From assembly GCF_012113595.1 (NCBI RefSeq), contig NZ_CP050831.1, forward strand, positions 4,526,001 through 4,590,000: DNA of 64,000 nucleotides, read 5' to 3'. How positions within the stretch are numbered: position 1 is the first letter of the stretch; each line of letters begins with the position of its first letter. This DNA comes from Bacteroides faecium (lineage in GTDB: Bacteria > Bacteroidota > Bacteroidia > Bacteroidales > Bacteroidaceae). Both the position numbers and the translations under genes were made by a program. The notes under the pieces were generated by a model. The model did not search any database. It was not told where the DNA came from and saw only the letters and a program-made list of their open reading frames with translations. Of the stretch, positions 17,430-28,000 are shown piece by piece.

Positions 17430-17502
17430 TGATCCAGCTGGGGCTCGAACCCAGGACCCCAACATTAAAAGTGTTGTGCTCTACCTGCTGAGCTACTGAA
17501 TC
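17430..17502 (-). tRNA. tRNA-Lys (anticodon TTT)
   Basis: On the minus strand a 73-nt cloverleaf reads acceptor GATTCAG/CTGGATC, D stem GCTC/GAGC, anticodon stem CAACA/TGTTG around the loop CTTTTAA (anticodon TTT, 17467-17469), and T arm CTGGG-TTCGAGC-CCCAG, ending with discriminator A. CCA is not encoded. It is transcribed alone, with its own promoter and terminator. Confidence 0.96.
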
Positions 17503-17534
17503 AATCCTTATTTGCTTTCTTTCGAATGCGGGTG

Positions 17535-17565
17535 CAAAGGTAGAACATTTTTTTAGAACTCCAAA
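17535..17565 (-). promoter_or_regulatory. Bacteroides promoter for tRNA-Lys
   Basis: On the minus strand TTTG (17562-17565) is followed after 19 bases by TACCTTTG (17535-17542), a full consensus match 33 bases before the tRNA 5' end. Confidence 0.78.
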
Positions 17566-17584
17566 GGATTTCAAACATTTTTCT

Positions 17585-17592
17585 TATCTTTG
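17585..17592 (+). promoter_or_regulatory. Bacteroides -7 element (TATCTTTG) for ettA
   Basis: TATCTTTG lies 31 bases before the ATG at 17623. Its place argues against an upstream TTG start at 17590. Confidence 0.55.
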
Positions 17593-17622
17593 TGCCATTA
17601 TCAACAATATATAATCTTACAT

Positions 17623-19311
17623 ATGGCTGACGATAAAAAAATAATCTTCTCGATGGTGGGGGTAAGCAAAGCTTTTACACCCAATAAGAATGTGCTGAAA
17701 GACATTTACTTGTCATTCTTTTATGGAGCGAAAATCGGAATTATCGGTTTGAACGGTTCCGGTAAATCAACTTTATTGAAGATTATCGCAGGTTTGGAAA
17801 AATCCTATCAGGGAGAAGTAGTATTCTCACCCGGATATTCTGTAGGTTACTTGGCACAGGAACCTCATTTGGACAACACAAAAACAGTAAAAGAAGTAGT
17901 AATGGAAGGCGTGCAACCTATTGTTGACGCACTAACAGAATACGAAGAAATCAACCAAAAATTCGGTCTGCCGGAGTACTATGAGGACCAGGACAAGATG
18001 GACGCCCTCTTTACCCGTCAAGGCGAATTACAGGATATTATTGACGCAACAGACGCATGGAATCTCGACAGCAAACTGGAACGCGCAATGGACGCCCTTC
18101 GCTGTCCGCCCGAAGACCAACCGGTAGTCAATCTTTCCGGTGGTGAACGTCGCCGTGTAGCCCTCTGTCGTCTACTATTGCAGAAACCTGACATCCTGTT
18201 GCTGGACGAACCTACCAACCATCTGGACGCAGAATCTATCGACTGGCTGGAACAGCACTTGCAACAATACGAAGGAACAGTTATCGCCGTAACTCACGAC
18301 CGCTACTTCCTTGACCACGTTGCCGGATGGATTCTTGAACTCGACCGTGGCGAAGGTATTCCCTGGAAAGGTAACTACTCTTCTTGGCTGGAACAGAAAA
18401 CCAAACGTATGGAAATGGAAGAGAAAACAGTCAGCAAACGTCGTAAAACGTTGGAACGCGAGCTGGAGTGGGTGCGTATGGCTCCGAAAGCCCGTCAGGC
18501 AAAGGGCAAAGCCCGTCTTAACTCTTACGACAAATTGCTGAATGAAGACGTAAAAGAGAAAGAAGAGAAACTCGAAATCTTTATTCCGAACGGTCCTCGC
18601 TTGGGTAACAAAGTAATTGAAGCCAAACATGTAGCCAAAGCCTACGGCGACAAACTTCTCTTTGACGACTTGAACTTCATGCTTCCACCTAACGGCATCG
18701 TCGGCGTAATCGGCCCCAATGGTGCAGGAAAAACTACTTTGTTCCGCCTGATTATGGGGTTGGATACGGTAGATAAAGGCGAATTTGAAGTAGGGGAGAC
18801 TGTAAAAGTAGCTTATGTAGACCAGCAACACCGTGACATCGACCCGAACAAAAGCGTTTATCAAGTCATCTCCGGCGGTAATGAATTGATTCGTATGGGT
18901 GGACGCGATGTAAATGCCCGTGCCTACCTTTCCCGTTTCAACTTTTCAGGCGGCGACCAGGAAAAACTCTGCGGCGTCCTTTCCGGTGGTGAAAGAAACC
19001 GCTTGCACCTGGCGATGGCTTTGAAAGAAGAAGGCAACGTATTACTGCTCGATGAGCCTACCAATGACATCGACGTAAATACATTGCGTGCACTGGAAGA
19101 AGGTCTGGAAGACTTCGCTGGTTGCGCGGTAGTTATTTCGCACGACCGTTGGTTCCTCGACCGTATCTGTACACACATTCTTGCTTTCGAAGGAGACTCC
19201 AATGTATTCTACTTCGAAGGCTCTTATTCAGAGTACGAAGAAAATAAATTGAAACGTTTGGGAAATGAAGAACCGAAACGCGTTCGTTATAGAAAGCTAA
19301 TGACTGACTAG
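17623..19311 (+). CDS. ettA: ABC-F protein EttA, energy-dependent translational throttle
   Basis: A 562-residue soluble protein with two ABC domains and no membrane part, as in ribosome-binding ABC-F factors. Domain 1 has GLNGSGKST, LSGGERRRVALCRLL and LLLDEPTNHLD; domain 2 has GPNGAGKTT, LSGGERNRLHLA and LLLDEPTNDID. The linker between them carries the Lys/Arg/Glu-rich P-site tRNA-interaction motif (KRMEMEEKTVSKRRKTLERE). EttA gates the first elongation step by sensing ATP/ADP. It stands alone between the tRNA and a strong terminator. Confidence 0.95.
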   Translation: MADDKKIIFSMVGVSKAFTPNKNVLKDIYLSFFYGAKIGIIGLNGSGKSTLLKIIAGLEKSYQGEVVFSPGYSVGYLAQEPHLDNTKTVKEVVMEGVQPIVDALTEYEEINQKFGLPEYYEDQDKMDALFTRQGELQDIIDATDAWNLDSKLERAMDALRCPPEDQPVVNLSGGERRRVALCRLLLQKPDILLLDEPTNHLDAESIDWLEQHLQQYEGTVIAVTHDRYFLDHVAGWILELDRGEGIPWKGNYSSWLEQKTKRMEMEEKTVSKRRKTLERELEWVRMAPKARQAKGKARLNSYDKLLNEDVKEKEEKLEIFIPNGPRLGNKVIEAKHVAKAYGDKLLFDDLNFMLPPNGIVGVIGPNGAGKTTLFRLIMGLDTVDKGEFEVGETVKVAYVDQQHRDIDPNKSVYQVISGGNELIRMGGRDVNARAYLSRFNFSGGDQEKLCGVLSGGERNRLHLAMALKEEGNVLLLDEPTNDIDVNTLRALEEGLEDFAGCAVVISHDRWFLDRICTHILAFEGDSNVFYFEGSYSEYEENKLKRLGNEEPKRVRYRKLMTD

Positions 19312-19360
19312 GATTAGGTTTTATATTGAAAGTAAATTTCTCACATTTGTAATAGAAAGA

Positions 19361-19391
19361 AAGCTCTGCAGATAATTGCAGAGCTTTTTTG
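19361..19391 (+). terminator. Terminator after ettA
   Basis: AAGCTCTGCA pairs with TGCAGAGCTT around a 6-nt loop, followed by a T run. Confidence 0.9.
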
Positions 19392-19420
19392 CTTTAACAA
19401 ACTTCAACAATGCTTTAACT

Positions 19421-19477
19421 CCTTAAAAAAATGTAGTACAATTGTAATGATTATCTTATTTAATAATACTATATTTG
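19421..19477 (+). promoter_or_regulatory. Upstream element and -7 box of the first TonB-receptor operon
   Basis: CCTTAAAAAAATGTAGTACA starts at 19421 and a TATATTTG -7 box is at 19470-19477, 49 bases on. Nearly the same block at nearly the same spacing precedes the second TonB receptor (24985-25040). The similarity suggests a shared regulator. Confidence 0.55.
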
Positions 19478-19536
19478 CATCTTTAGAACACATTTTAAAG
19501 GTTGATTAACATTATCTATTAACTAAAAGCAGAATT

Positions 19537-22236
19537 ATGAGAAGATTTCTAATTCAAGTCCTGTTAGTTGCTGTGCTGTCAGTATTTAGTACTGCTGCAT
19601 TCGCCCAAACTACAGTGCGTGGTCAGCTGGTCGATTCAGAGACTGGTGAGCCGCTGGTAGGAGCTGCCGTAATGGTAGAAGGTACTACGCAAGGGTCTAC
19701 AACCGACATTGACGGTTATTTCAAGCAAAGCGTTGCTTCGAATTCCACCTTATTATTTAAGTATGTGGGTTACAAGGATCAAAAAAAGAAAATTACGCAG
19801 AAAGGCGCTTCTGTGGAATTAGGTATTATTAAGATGCAGCCGGATGCAGTGATGTTGGCAGACGTCACGATTACTTCCTCTGTTGCTGTTGCGCGTAAAA
19901 CTCCGGTAGCAGTCTCTACAATCGACCCGGTATTCATAGAAGAAAAGTTGGGCTCACAAGAATTTCCTGAGATTCTGAAATCCACTCCGGGTATATATAC
20001 CACAAAAGACGGTGGCGGCTACGGTGACTCTAAAACCAATGTACGTGGTTTCAAGAGCGAAAATGTAGCGATGATGATTAACGGTGTACCGATGAACGGT
20101 ATGGAGAATCAAAAAGTATATTGGTCCAACTGGGCAGGTCTGTCCGATGTGACCCGCAGCATGCAGGTACAACGTGGCTTGGGTGCATCCAAAGTCTCAT
20201 CTCCGGCTGTCGGTGGTTCCATCAATATCATAACCAAGAGTACAGATGCAAAGAAAGGCGGTTTCGTGTCTTACGGTATGGGTAATGACGGTTACAACAA
20301 GATTTTGTTCAGTGTATCTTCCGGCCTTTCCAAAGACGGATGGGCGTTCACTTTGCTGGGTGGTAAAACTTGGGGTGACGGATACATTCAAGGTACAGAA
20401 TTTGAAGGTTACACTTGGTTTGCCAGTATCGCTAAGCGTTTCAATGACAATCATCAGTTGACTTTAACAGCTTTCGGCGCTCCCCAGTGGCACAACCAAC
20501 GTAGCAACCAGAATGGTCTTAGCATTAAGGAATGGCAGCGTGTGAAACAATATATGGGCGATGATAGTCCTTATAAGTACAACTCTACTTTCGGTTATAG
20601 AAACGGGCAAGTTTATAACTCTTCCAGAAACTCTTATCACAAACCGCAGATTTCATTAAACCACTTGTGGCAAATCGACCAAAAATCTAGCCTGAGTACT
20701 GCTGCTTATGTATCAATCGGTCGTGGTGACGGCTTTAGAGGTACAGGAGATAGCGATTACAGCAACAAATGGTATGGTTCAACGAACGGGTTGGTGAATA
20801 ACGATTTCCGCAGACCCGACGGAACGTTTGATTACGATACGGTTGAGAAGATGAATGCAGAAAGCACCACAGGCTCAAAGATGGTGATGAGTAAGATGAT
20901 GAACAATCACTTGTGGTATGGATTACTATCTACTTATACAACAAAATTCGGTGAATATTTCGACTTCTATGGTGGTATCGACCTTCGTTATTACAAAGGC
21001 TTGCACCAGGATATTCTTACCGACTTGTTTGGCGGTAAATACTTTGTGGATTCATACAACCGTAAAAATGTATCTGCCGAGAATAACCCAATAGCTTCCG
21101 ACCCTAATTTTAAGAATGCCAAGTTAGGTGTAGGAGATGTTTTGAGACGCGACTATGACGGTCTGGTATTGCAGGAAGGTGTTTTCGCGCAGTTGGAATA
21201 CAATCAGGACAAACTCAGCGCTTTTGTTTCCGGTGGACTTTCAAACACAGGCTACTGGCGTTACGACCGTCTTTATTATAGCAAAGACAAGGCCAAATCA
21301 TCCACTAAAAATTATTTAGGTGGAAATATCAAAGGTGGTATCAACTACAATCTCAACGAACGTAACAACGTATTCGCCAATGCAGGCTATATCAGCCGTG
21401 CTCCGATGTTCGATACATCATTTCTAAACTCACAGACTTCCCATGCGCGTAACAATGATGCCAAGAACGAGAAAATCATGTCCTTCGAAGTAGGTTATGG
21501 TTTCCGTAGCGGTTTCTTTACAGCTAACTTGAACGCATATTACACACGTTGGATGGACAAGGCTATGTATGACTCCGGTGATATGAGAAACAGCGAACGC
21601 TATACATTGAATATGATTGGCGCCAATGCAGACCATTGGGGGATTGAGTTGGACTTTCTGGCCAAACCATTCTCATGGATGGAAGTTAACGGTATGTTCT
21701 CATGGGGAGATTGGCGTTGGAATGGCAATGCTACCGGTTACTACTTCAATTCATCGGGTCAGATGTTGTCAGACCCTAAGGAAGGTACTGTTGTAATAGA
21801 TATGTCTCAGGCTGAGCAGTATAAAGCTAACATCAAGATGGACAATGTCCATGTCGGTGGTTCCGCTCAGACTACAGCAGCATTAGGCGTTACTTTCCGT
21901 CCGATGAAAGGTGTGCGCCTTGCGGCAGACTGGAACTTCTTTGCACGCAACTATGCCGATTATGATATTGATGCAGGAAGTGCAAAAATGGGGCAGGAAA
22001 TTTTGATAAGCAATCCATGGCAGATACCATCATACAGTACTTTTGATTTGAGTGCGGGCTACACATTTGATTTCGGAAAGGTACGTGCTACTTTGAGCGG
22101 TAATGTCAACAACCTCTTAGATCAGGAATATATTGCTGACGCCCGTGACGGTAACAGTCATGATTGGGAATCGGCTACACGCGTACTCTATGGTTTCGGT
22201 CGTACCTATTCTGTAAGATTGAAGTTCAATTTCTAA
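19537..22236 (+). CDS. TonB-dependent outer-membrane receptor
   Basis: A 899-residue TonB-dependent receptor. Signal peptide 1-23 (ends in AFAQ), carboxypeptidase-regulatory-like domain about 25-105, plug domain about 115-235 (PEILKSTPGIYT, NVRGFKSENVAMMINGVPMNG), then a 22-strand barrel closing on an aromatic Phe. It brings a ligand across the outer membrane using TonB energy. It is not a SusC type by length and motif, and no SusD follows. Thirteen bases after its stop is a lipoprotein gene that is probably the surface partner. The ligand is not evident. Confidence 0.93.
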   Translation: MRRFLIQVLLVAVLSVFSTAAFAQTTVRGQLVDSETGEPLVGAAVMVEGTTQGSTTDIDGYFKQSVASNSTLLFKYVGYKDQKKKITQKGASVELGIIKMQPDAVMLADVTITSSVAVARKTPVAVSTIDPVFIEEKLGSQEFPEILKSTPGIYTTKDGGGYGDSKTNVRGFKSENVAMMINGVPMNGMENQKVYWSNWAGLSDVTRSMQVQRGLGASKVSSPAVGGSINIITKSTDAKKGGFVSYGMGNDGYNKILFSVSSGLSKDGWAFTLLGGKTWGDGYIQGTEFEGYTWFASIAKRFNDNHQLTLTAFGAPQWHNQRSNQNGLSIKEWQRVKQYMGDDSPYKYNSTFGYRNGQVYNSSRNSYHKPQISLNHLWQIDQKSSLSTAAYVSIGRGDGFRGTGDSDYSNKWYGSTNGLVNNDFRRPDGTFDYDTVEKMNAESTTGSKMVMSKMMNNHLWYGLLSTYTTKFGEYFDFYGGIDLRYYKGLHQDILTDLFGGKYFVDSYNRKNVSAENNPIASDPNFKNAKLGVGDVLRRDYDGLVLQEGVFAQLEYNQDKLSAFVSGGLSNTGYWRYDRLYYSKDKAKSSTKNYLGGNIKGGINYNLNERNNVFANAGYISRAPMFDTSFLNSQTSHARNNDAKNEKIMSFEVGYGFRSGFFTANLNAYYTRWMDKAMYDSGDMRNSERYTLNMIGANADHWGIELDFLAKPFSWMEVNGMFSWGDWRWNGNATGYYFNSSGQMLSDPKEGTVVIDMSQAEQYKANIKMDNVHVGGSAQTTAALGVTFRPMKGVRLAADWNFFARNYADYDIDAGSAKMGQEILISNPWQIPSYSTFDLSAGYTFDFGKVRATLSGNVNNLLDQEYIADARDGNSHDWESATRVLYGFGRTYSVRLKFNF

Positions 22237-22249
22237 ACCAAGACAGATT

Positions 22250-24841
22250 ATGAAGAAAAATATATTATTTAGTATGTGCGCCGGCTTGCTGCTTTTGGCA
22301 AGTTGCGACTACAACGAAGACAATTTTCCGGGGTATGATGACCTCACTAATGCCACGGATGTACAGAACGTTACGTTAACGCTCGAAGACGCCGAATACA
22401 AAACTATTGCAGGCATTGCCGCAAATAAAGAACTGGCGTTATCGAAAGACCCAGAAGGAGAAACTTATGCAAAAGCTTTGGAGGCAGTAGGCAAAAATAA
22501 ATTCTTCACAGAAGACGCACCTGCCGCATGGTATCTCCCTGCATACATCAACGATAAACATCCTTATCTGAGCGATGGTTCTAAAGTAACTGTCAATTAC
22601 AACAACTTTGAAGAACTTCCCGAGTATCTGAAGGACTTTAACAGCGTTTCTAAATACGACTTGACTTCTGACGATTACAAGGCAGTATGGGGTGAAACAG
22701 TATCAGCTTCCTTCCTGTCTCCGTCCACAGTAAGACAAATACCTGACCTTCTGGCAGAAGCAGTGAAGAATCCTGCTGATGGCGCTATGCGTCTGGTCAA
22801 TTATGCTTATTCTGAAACAGAACCGAGCACAGGCGGCGGTGGTGAAGAACCGGAACCTACCTATACAAATATTGCTGATGCTATCAATTCAGGTGCCGGT
22901 ACTTATGATGTAAAAGGCGAGGTTGTAGCAGCCAATGCTAAAAGTATTCTGGTAAAGGATGATACGGGCATTATAATGGTGTATCTAAGCGCATTGCCAA
23001 CATATTCTTTAGGAGATGTGGTGACGGTTTCTGGTGTTATCAGTTCATATAAAGGTGCTCCGTTCCAGTTCTCTAAAGATGCAGAGATAGCAGTTGTAGA
23101 GCGTAAAACGACATTTGCATATCCTACGTCACCGAAAAATATGACCGCATCCGATATGGATGCTTATCTTACTACTCAACCTGTAGAATATGTAACTTAT
23201 GAAGGAACATTAACTATTTCGGACGGTAAATACTTTAATGTTGCAGTTGAAGGTACTGCTACAGCTGTTGGTAGCATTCAGTATCCGATAGCAATTGATA
23301 ATACTTTGGATGGTAAGAAAGTGAAAGTGACCGGATATGCAGTTGGCGCAAGTAGTGGTAAATTTGTGAATACTATCGCTACGTCAGTAGTTTCTGCTGA
23401 TGGCTCCGGAACTGCTACTACACCGGTAGGGCTGATAGCTTTGTCTGCTGGCGGTGCATATACAGCGAGAGGTGTGGTTGCGGCTACCTATACACGAGGC
23501 TTTATGCTGACTGATGGTACAGGTAATATTTTGGTATATGAAAATAAACTTCCGACCTCTAAGATAGGTGATATTGTATCTGTATCTGGAACAACTGCAG
23601 CGCGTAATGGATTGATGCAGTTTGGAAATAATGGCTTGTCGGTTATTAAGGAGTCGGAAGGCAATACAGCCGTTGATGGTTTGGTTGCTCAGGTGATGAC
23701 TGGTGAGGATATGGATAATTATATAGCTGCTCCACGTGTGGTTTATGCTACCTACACCGGTCTATTGACTATAGAAAATAAAGGCAGCTATAATTCCTAT
23801 AATATAGAAATAGACGGTGCCACTACTGCCAAGGCTTCTTTCTCATATGCAGATGATGCTGCGATAGACCAAAGTCTCAATGGCAAGCAGGTTGTTGTAT
23901 ATGGATACCTGCTTGAAGCGAAAAGTGAAACAATCAATACAATGGTTACATCCGTTGCAGAAGTAACAGCAACTAATCTCAGAGCTTTTGGCATGACTCG
24001 TGCTATTACTTCCAAACCTAATACATCCGCAGTTTATCGTTACGATGCAACTACCTCTAAGTGGAGAGCATATACTTCTGAAGTAGCAAGTGTAGCAGTT
24101 CTTCAGCCGGGTGATTACACATCAATAGGCAGTACTTATGTATCCAAACCTGCTGAAACATTGCCAATCTACTTGAAGCAGAACTATCCGTATGCTAAGA
24201 AAGACGATATTATGGCAGTAGTTTATTATTCAAATTCAGACTTGGTAATAACGGCTACTGAATTTGTTTATGACGGTGCTGCTTGGGCTCAGACTACGGT
24301 TTCTACACCGAGTGTCATTGTATTCTTGAAATCACAAGGTGTATGGACAGAAGCAAAAGTTTACTATTCCTCTTCATTCCTGAATGATGATGATGGTGGT
24401 TTCTTTACCCAAGATATTGAATTGAGTGACTTGAAGAGCATTTGGAAGTTGGATAAAGCCTATGGTTGGAAAGGTTCCGGTTACTCTGGCGGTAATAAAG
24501 TAACCGAAAGTTGGCTTGTTTCACCGGAAATTAGCCTGAAGAAATCGGCTCTACCGGTATTGAAGTTTGATATTGCCATCAACTACTTGAATGATGGCGA
24601 ACTTGCAAAGAACCTCAATGTGATGATATCAACCAACTATGCCGGTGATGTAACAGAAGCTGACTGGACTGAATTGACAGTAGAAGGTATGCCGGCAGGA
24701 GACTCATGGGACTTCTCGACTGTGACACCTGTTGACTTGAGTGCATATAAGGATCAGAATATTCGCATTGCATTCCGCTATAGAAGTGACCTTGCTGTTG
24801 CCACTACGACGGAAATCAAGAATCTGTCAATTCAGGAATAA
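22250..24841 (+). CDS. Lipoprotein with duplicated OB-fold pairs and choice-of-anchor J domain
   Basis: A 863-residue surface lipoprotein (lipobox LASC, Cys19). After an N-terminal helical part come four beta-barrel-like OB segments arranged as a tandem duplication. Unit A (about 207-280, GEVVAANAKSILVKDDTG) plus B (about 315-380) is followed by A' (about 400-470, GVVAATYTRGFMLTDGTG) plus B' (about 500-580). The C terminus (about 710-862) is a choice-of-anchor J jelly roll. Such OB domains often bind nucleic acids or sugars. It is cotranscribed with the TonB receptor and ends at a strong terminator. Ligand binding is inferred. Confidence 0.8.
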   Translation: MKKNILFSMCAGLLLLASCDYNEDNFPGYDDLTNATDVQNVTLTLEDAEYKTIAGIAANKELALSKDPEGETYAKALEAVGKNKFFTEDAPAAWYLPAYINDKHPYLSDGSKVTVNYNNFEELPEYLKDFNSVSKYDLTSDDYKAVWGETVSASFLSPSTVRQIPDLLAEAVKNPADGAMRLVNYAYSETEPSTGGGGEEPEPTYTNIADAINSGAGTYDVKGEVVAANAKSILVKDDTGIIMVYLSALPTYSLGDVVTVSGVISSYKGAPFQFSKDAEIAVVERKTTFAYPTSPKNMTASDMDAYLTTQPVEYVTYEGTLTISDGKYFNVAVEGTATAVGSIQYPIAIDNTLDGKKVKVTGYAVGASSGKFVNTIATSVVSADGSGTATTPVGLIALSAGGAYTARGVVAATYTRGFMLTDGTGNILVYENKLPTSKIGDIVSVSGTTAARNGLMQFGNNGLSVIKESEGNTAVDGLVAQVMTGEDMDNYIAAPRVVYATYTGLLTIENKGSYNSYNIEIDGATTAKASFSYADDAAIDQSLNGKQVVVYGYLLEAKSETINTMVTSVAEVTATNLRAFGMTRAITSKPNTSAVYRYDATTSKWRAYTSEVASVAVLQPGDYTSIGSTYVSKPAETLPIYLKQNYPYAKKDDIMAVVYYSNSDLVITATEFVYDGAAWAQTTVSTPSVIVFLKSQGVWTEAKVYYSSSFLNDDDGGFFTQDIELSDLKSIWKLDKAYGWKGSGYSGGNKVTESWLVSPEISLKKSALPVLKFDIAINYLNDGELAKNLNVMISTNYAGDVTEADWTELTVEGMPAGDSWDFSTVTPVDLSAYKDQNIRIAFRYRSDLAVATTTEIKNLSIQE

Positions 24842-24910
24842 CTGGATGTAAAAGCAGAATTGAGATAAAAAAACAGAGTAATAAACGCTCATTCTGCCGG
24901 TAGATTATAT

Positions 24911-24949
24911 AGCATCGGAGAGGTCTTTATCCTCTCCGATGCTTTTTTT
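24911..24949 (+). terminator. Terminator after the OB-fold lipoprotein
   Basis: AGCATCGGAGAGG pairs with CCTCTCCGATGCT around a 4-nt loop, followed by T7. Confidence 0.93.
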
Positions 24950-24984
24950 AGGTTTAGACTTGTTCTAAACCTTTTTTATTCAAC

Positions 24985-25040
24985 CCTTAAAAAATGTAAT
25001 ACGACTATAATATATATCTGTCTTATTTTACTTATATTTG
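24985..25040 (+). promoter_or_regulatory. Upstream element and -7 box of the second TonB receptor
   Basis: CCTTAAAAAATGTAATACGA at 24985 precedes TATATTTG at 25033-25040 by 48 bases, matching the block upstream of the receptor gene at 19537. Confidence 0.55.
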
Positions 25041-25092
25041 CCGCTGATTTAGAGAGTTATAATATAATAGAGGACAAATATTAAAACTACTT

Positions 25093-28000
25093 ATGTTAAA
25101 AAGATTAAGATTTATTCTTACGGTTATTACCCTTTTGGCAGCTGTGGGTATCAGTGCCCAAGTCACTACCGCTACAATGAGCGGTAAAGTAACCGCACAA
25201 GACGAACCGATCATCGGTGCGACAGTTGTAGCCATCCATGAGCCGTCAGGAACTCGTTATGGTACTGTGACAAATGTAAGCGGACAATTCAACCTGCAAG
25301 GTATGCGTACCGGTGGTCCATACAAAGTGGAAATCTCTTATGTCGGTTATCAAACAGCCATTTACAGGGGTGTCACTCTTGCGTTGGGGGAAAATTATGT
25401 CTTGAATGTTTCCTTGAAAGAAAGTTCGGAACTGTTGGACGAGATTGTGGTGACGGCTTCTAAAAACAGCAATATGAAGAGTGACCGTGCAGGTGCTATA
25501 ACTAATATTGGAGAAGAGCAGATGGCTATGATTCCAACTGTAGGGCGTAGTATGAATGACATCATGCGTTTGACTCCGCAAGGCGCAAATACAGGAAATG
25601 GTTTTGCAGTGGGTGGTGGTAACTACCGCCAATCGTCTGTAACAGTCGATGGTGCTGCTTTTAGCAATTCATTCGGTATCGGTTCAAACTTGCCGGGCGG
25701 TGGTTCTCCTATTTCTTTAGATGCTTTGGAACAAATCGCTGTCTCTGTAACTCCGTTTGATGTACGTCAAAGCGGCTTTATCGGTGGAGCAATTAATGCC
25801 GTGACTAAAAGCGGTACAAACGATTTTTATGCGACAGCCTACACCTACTTGAACAATGAGAACCTGAATGGGAATAAGGTAGGCGATTTGGAATTGATAC
25901 GCGAAAAATCACAAAAATATCTTTATGGTGCCAGTTTTGGTGGTGCTATCATTAAGAATAAGCTATTTTTCTTTGTGAACGGTGAATATGAAGATAATGT
26001 GACGGCAGGTCCCAAAAGTAGAGCGCGTTTGAGCGAAAATGATGATTGGGGGGCTAATACAGCCAATGTAAACCGTCCCACAGTAGGTAAAATGGATGAA
26101 ATCCGTAATTATTTTATTGACAAGTATGACTATGATCCGGGACGTTATCAAGGATATTCCATCAAAACTCCGGCTTATAAGCTGATGGCACGCTTGGACT
26201 GGAATATAAACGATAACAATAAATTGAATTTCCGTTTCACACGCGCTCATTCTAAAGATAATAGCGGACCTACCTCTTCCGTTTCCCCTTTCTATGCAAC
26301 AGATATTTATGATGGCGGCGCGGCAGCTTCAAAGGGTTCCGGTAATGTGAATCATAATGCCGCTATGTATTTTGAGAACTCTCGATATTTCAAAGAATAT
26401 AATTTCACGTCATACGCTTCAGAGTGGAACTCTAAATGGATGGACGGCAGATTGAATAATGTAACACGTGTGACTTACTCTTTTCAGGATGAACCAAGGA
26501 GCTATGACGGCGCAGCCGATTTCCCGACTATTGATATTCTGGAAGATGGCGCTGTATATGCCCGTATTGGTCCTGATGTGTTTTCACCGGGAAATTTAGC
26601 TCAGGCCAGGACATTTGTCCTGACAGACGAGTTGTCATATACAGCAGGTGTCCATAATTTATTGGCAGGCTTCCAGTTTGAATACAACAAAGCTACAAAT
26701 GGTTTTCAGCAAGCCGGCAATGGATTCTATGTATATGAATCGTGGGATAGCTTCAAAAATAATAATTATCCTAAGGCTTTTGCGATAACGCACTCTAATG
26801 CCGCTGATTACAGTCAGTTTAAGGCAGAAATGAAAACGATGCAATACTCATTATATTTGCAGGATCAGATGAATATTAGCGAGAACTTCAAATTGACAGC
26901 CGGTATTCGTCTTGAAATGCCTAAGTATCCTTCACTGAAGAATAATTATAACGAAGATTTTGCGCGTTGCGATTTCGGCGGAGTCAGTTATTCTACAGAT
27001 CAGTTGCCTTCTGCCAAGATTTCTGTATCTCCTCGTGTAGGATTCAACTGGGATATTACCGGTGAGCGTAAATACGTTCTTCGTGGTGGTACAGGTATCT
27101 ATGTCGGTCGTTTGCCATTTGTATGGTTGGTGTCCGCTGTTGGCAATTCAAATGTAGGACAGCATCAGTATTATTACACAAATGCGGCTACTGCTGCTTT
27201 GAAACCCTATTTCCAGCCTTCTGTGTCGGGAGTTTTAAATGAATTGTATCCGAATGGCAGGACTACTGACATCACATCTCCGAAAGATCCTACGATTATT
27301 GATAAAGATTTGAAGATGCCTTCTACATGGAAAACGTCTTTAGCATTCGACGCCAAACTTCCCGGTGACATTGATTTTTCAATAGAAAGTATATTTAATA
27401 AAGATATTAATCCTGCTGTTATTTCCAATAAGGCATATAAACCTTCTGAAGTAACCCAGACATTTAATCCGAATGATACGCGTAATTCATATTCCAAGTA
27501 CACCGATCCTTCCTGGACTAATAAAGATGGAAAGCAGAATGTCTATTTTATAGAGAATGGTGGTCATAAAGCTTATTATTACTCAATAACAGCCCAATTG
27601 GCCAAATCATTTGATTTTGGTTTATATTTATCTGCGGCTTATACACATTCTAAAGCGAAATCATACAGTGACGGTATTGGTGATCAAGTCACCTCTGCTT
27701 ATAAGACAAATACATATTCCATAAATGGTATTAATGAGCATGAAACAGGTTATGGTACTTACGTTTCTCCTCATCGTGTTGTTGCGTCGGCCGGTTATCG
27801 TTTGGAATATGCTAAAAGATTCGCCTCTTCCTTATCCTTCATTTATGAAGGAATGAATATGGGATATGCAGGTGGCTATGGCTATGCCCGTTATTCTTAC
27901 ACATTTGCCGGCAATATAGTCGGTGATGGTGGAGCAAACAGCTTATTATATGTCCCGGCATCAAGAGAAGAGTTGAACAATTGGACATTTGCGGAAAAAA

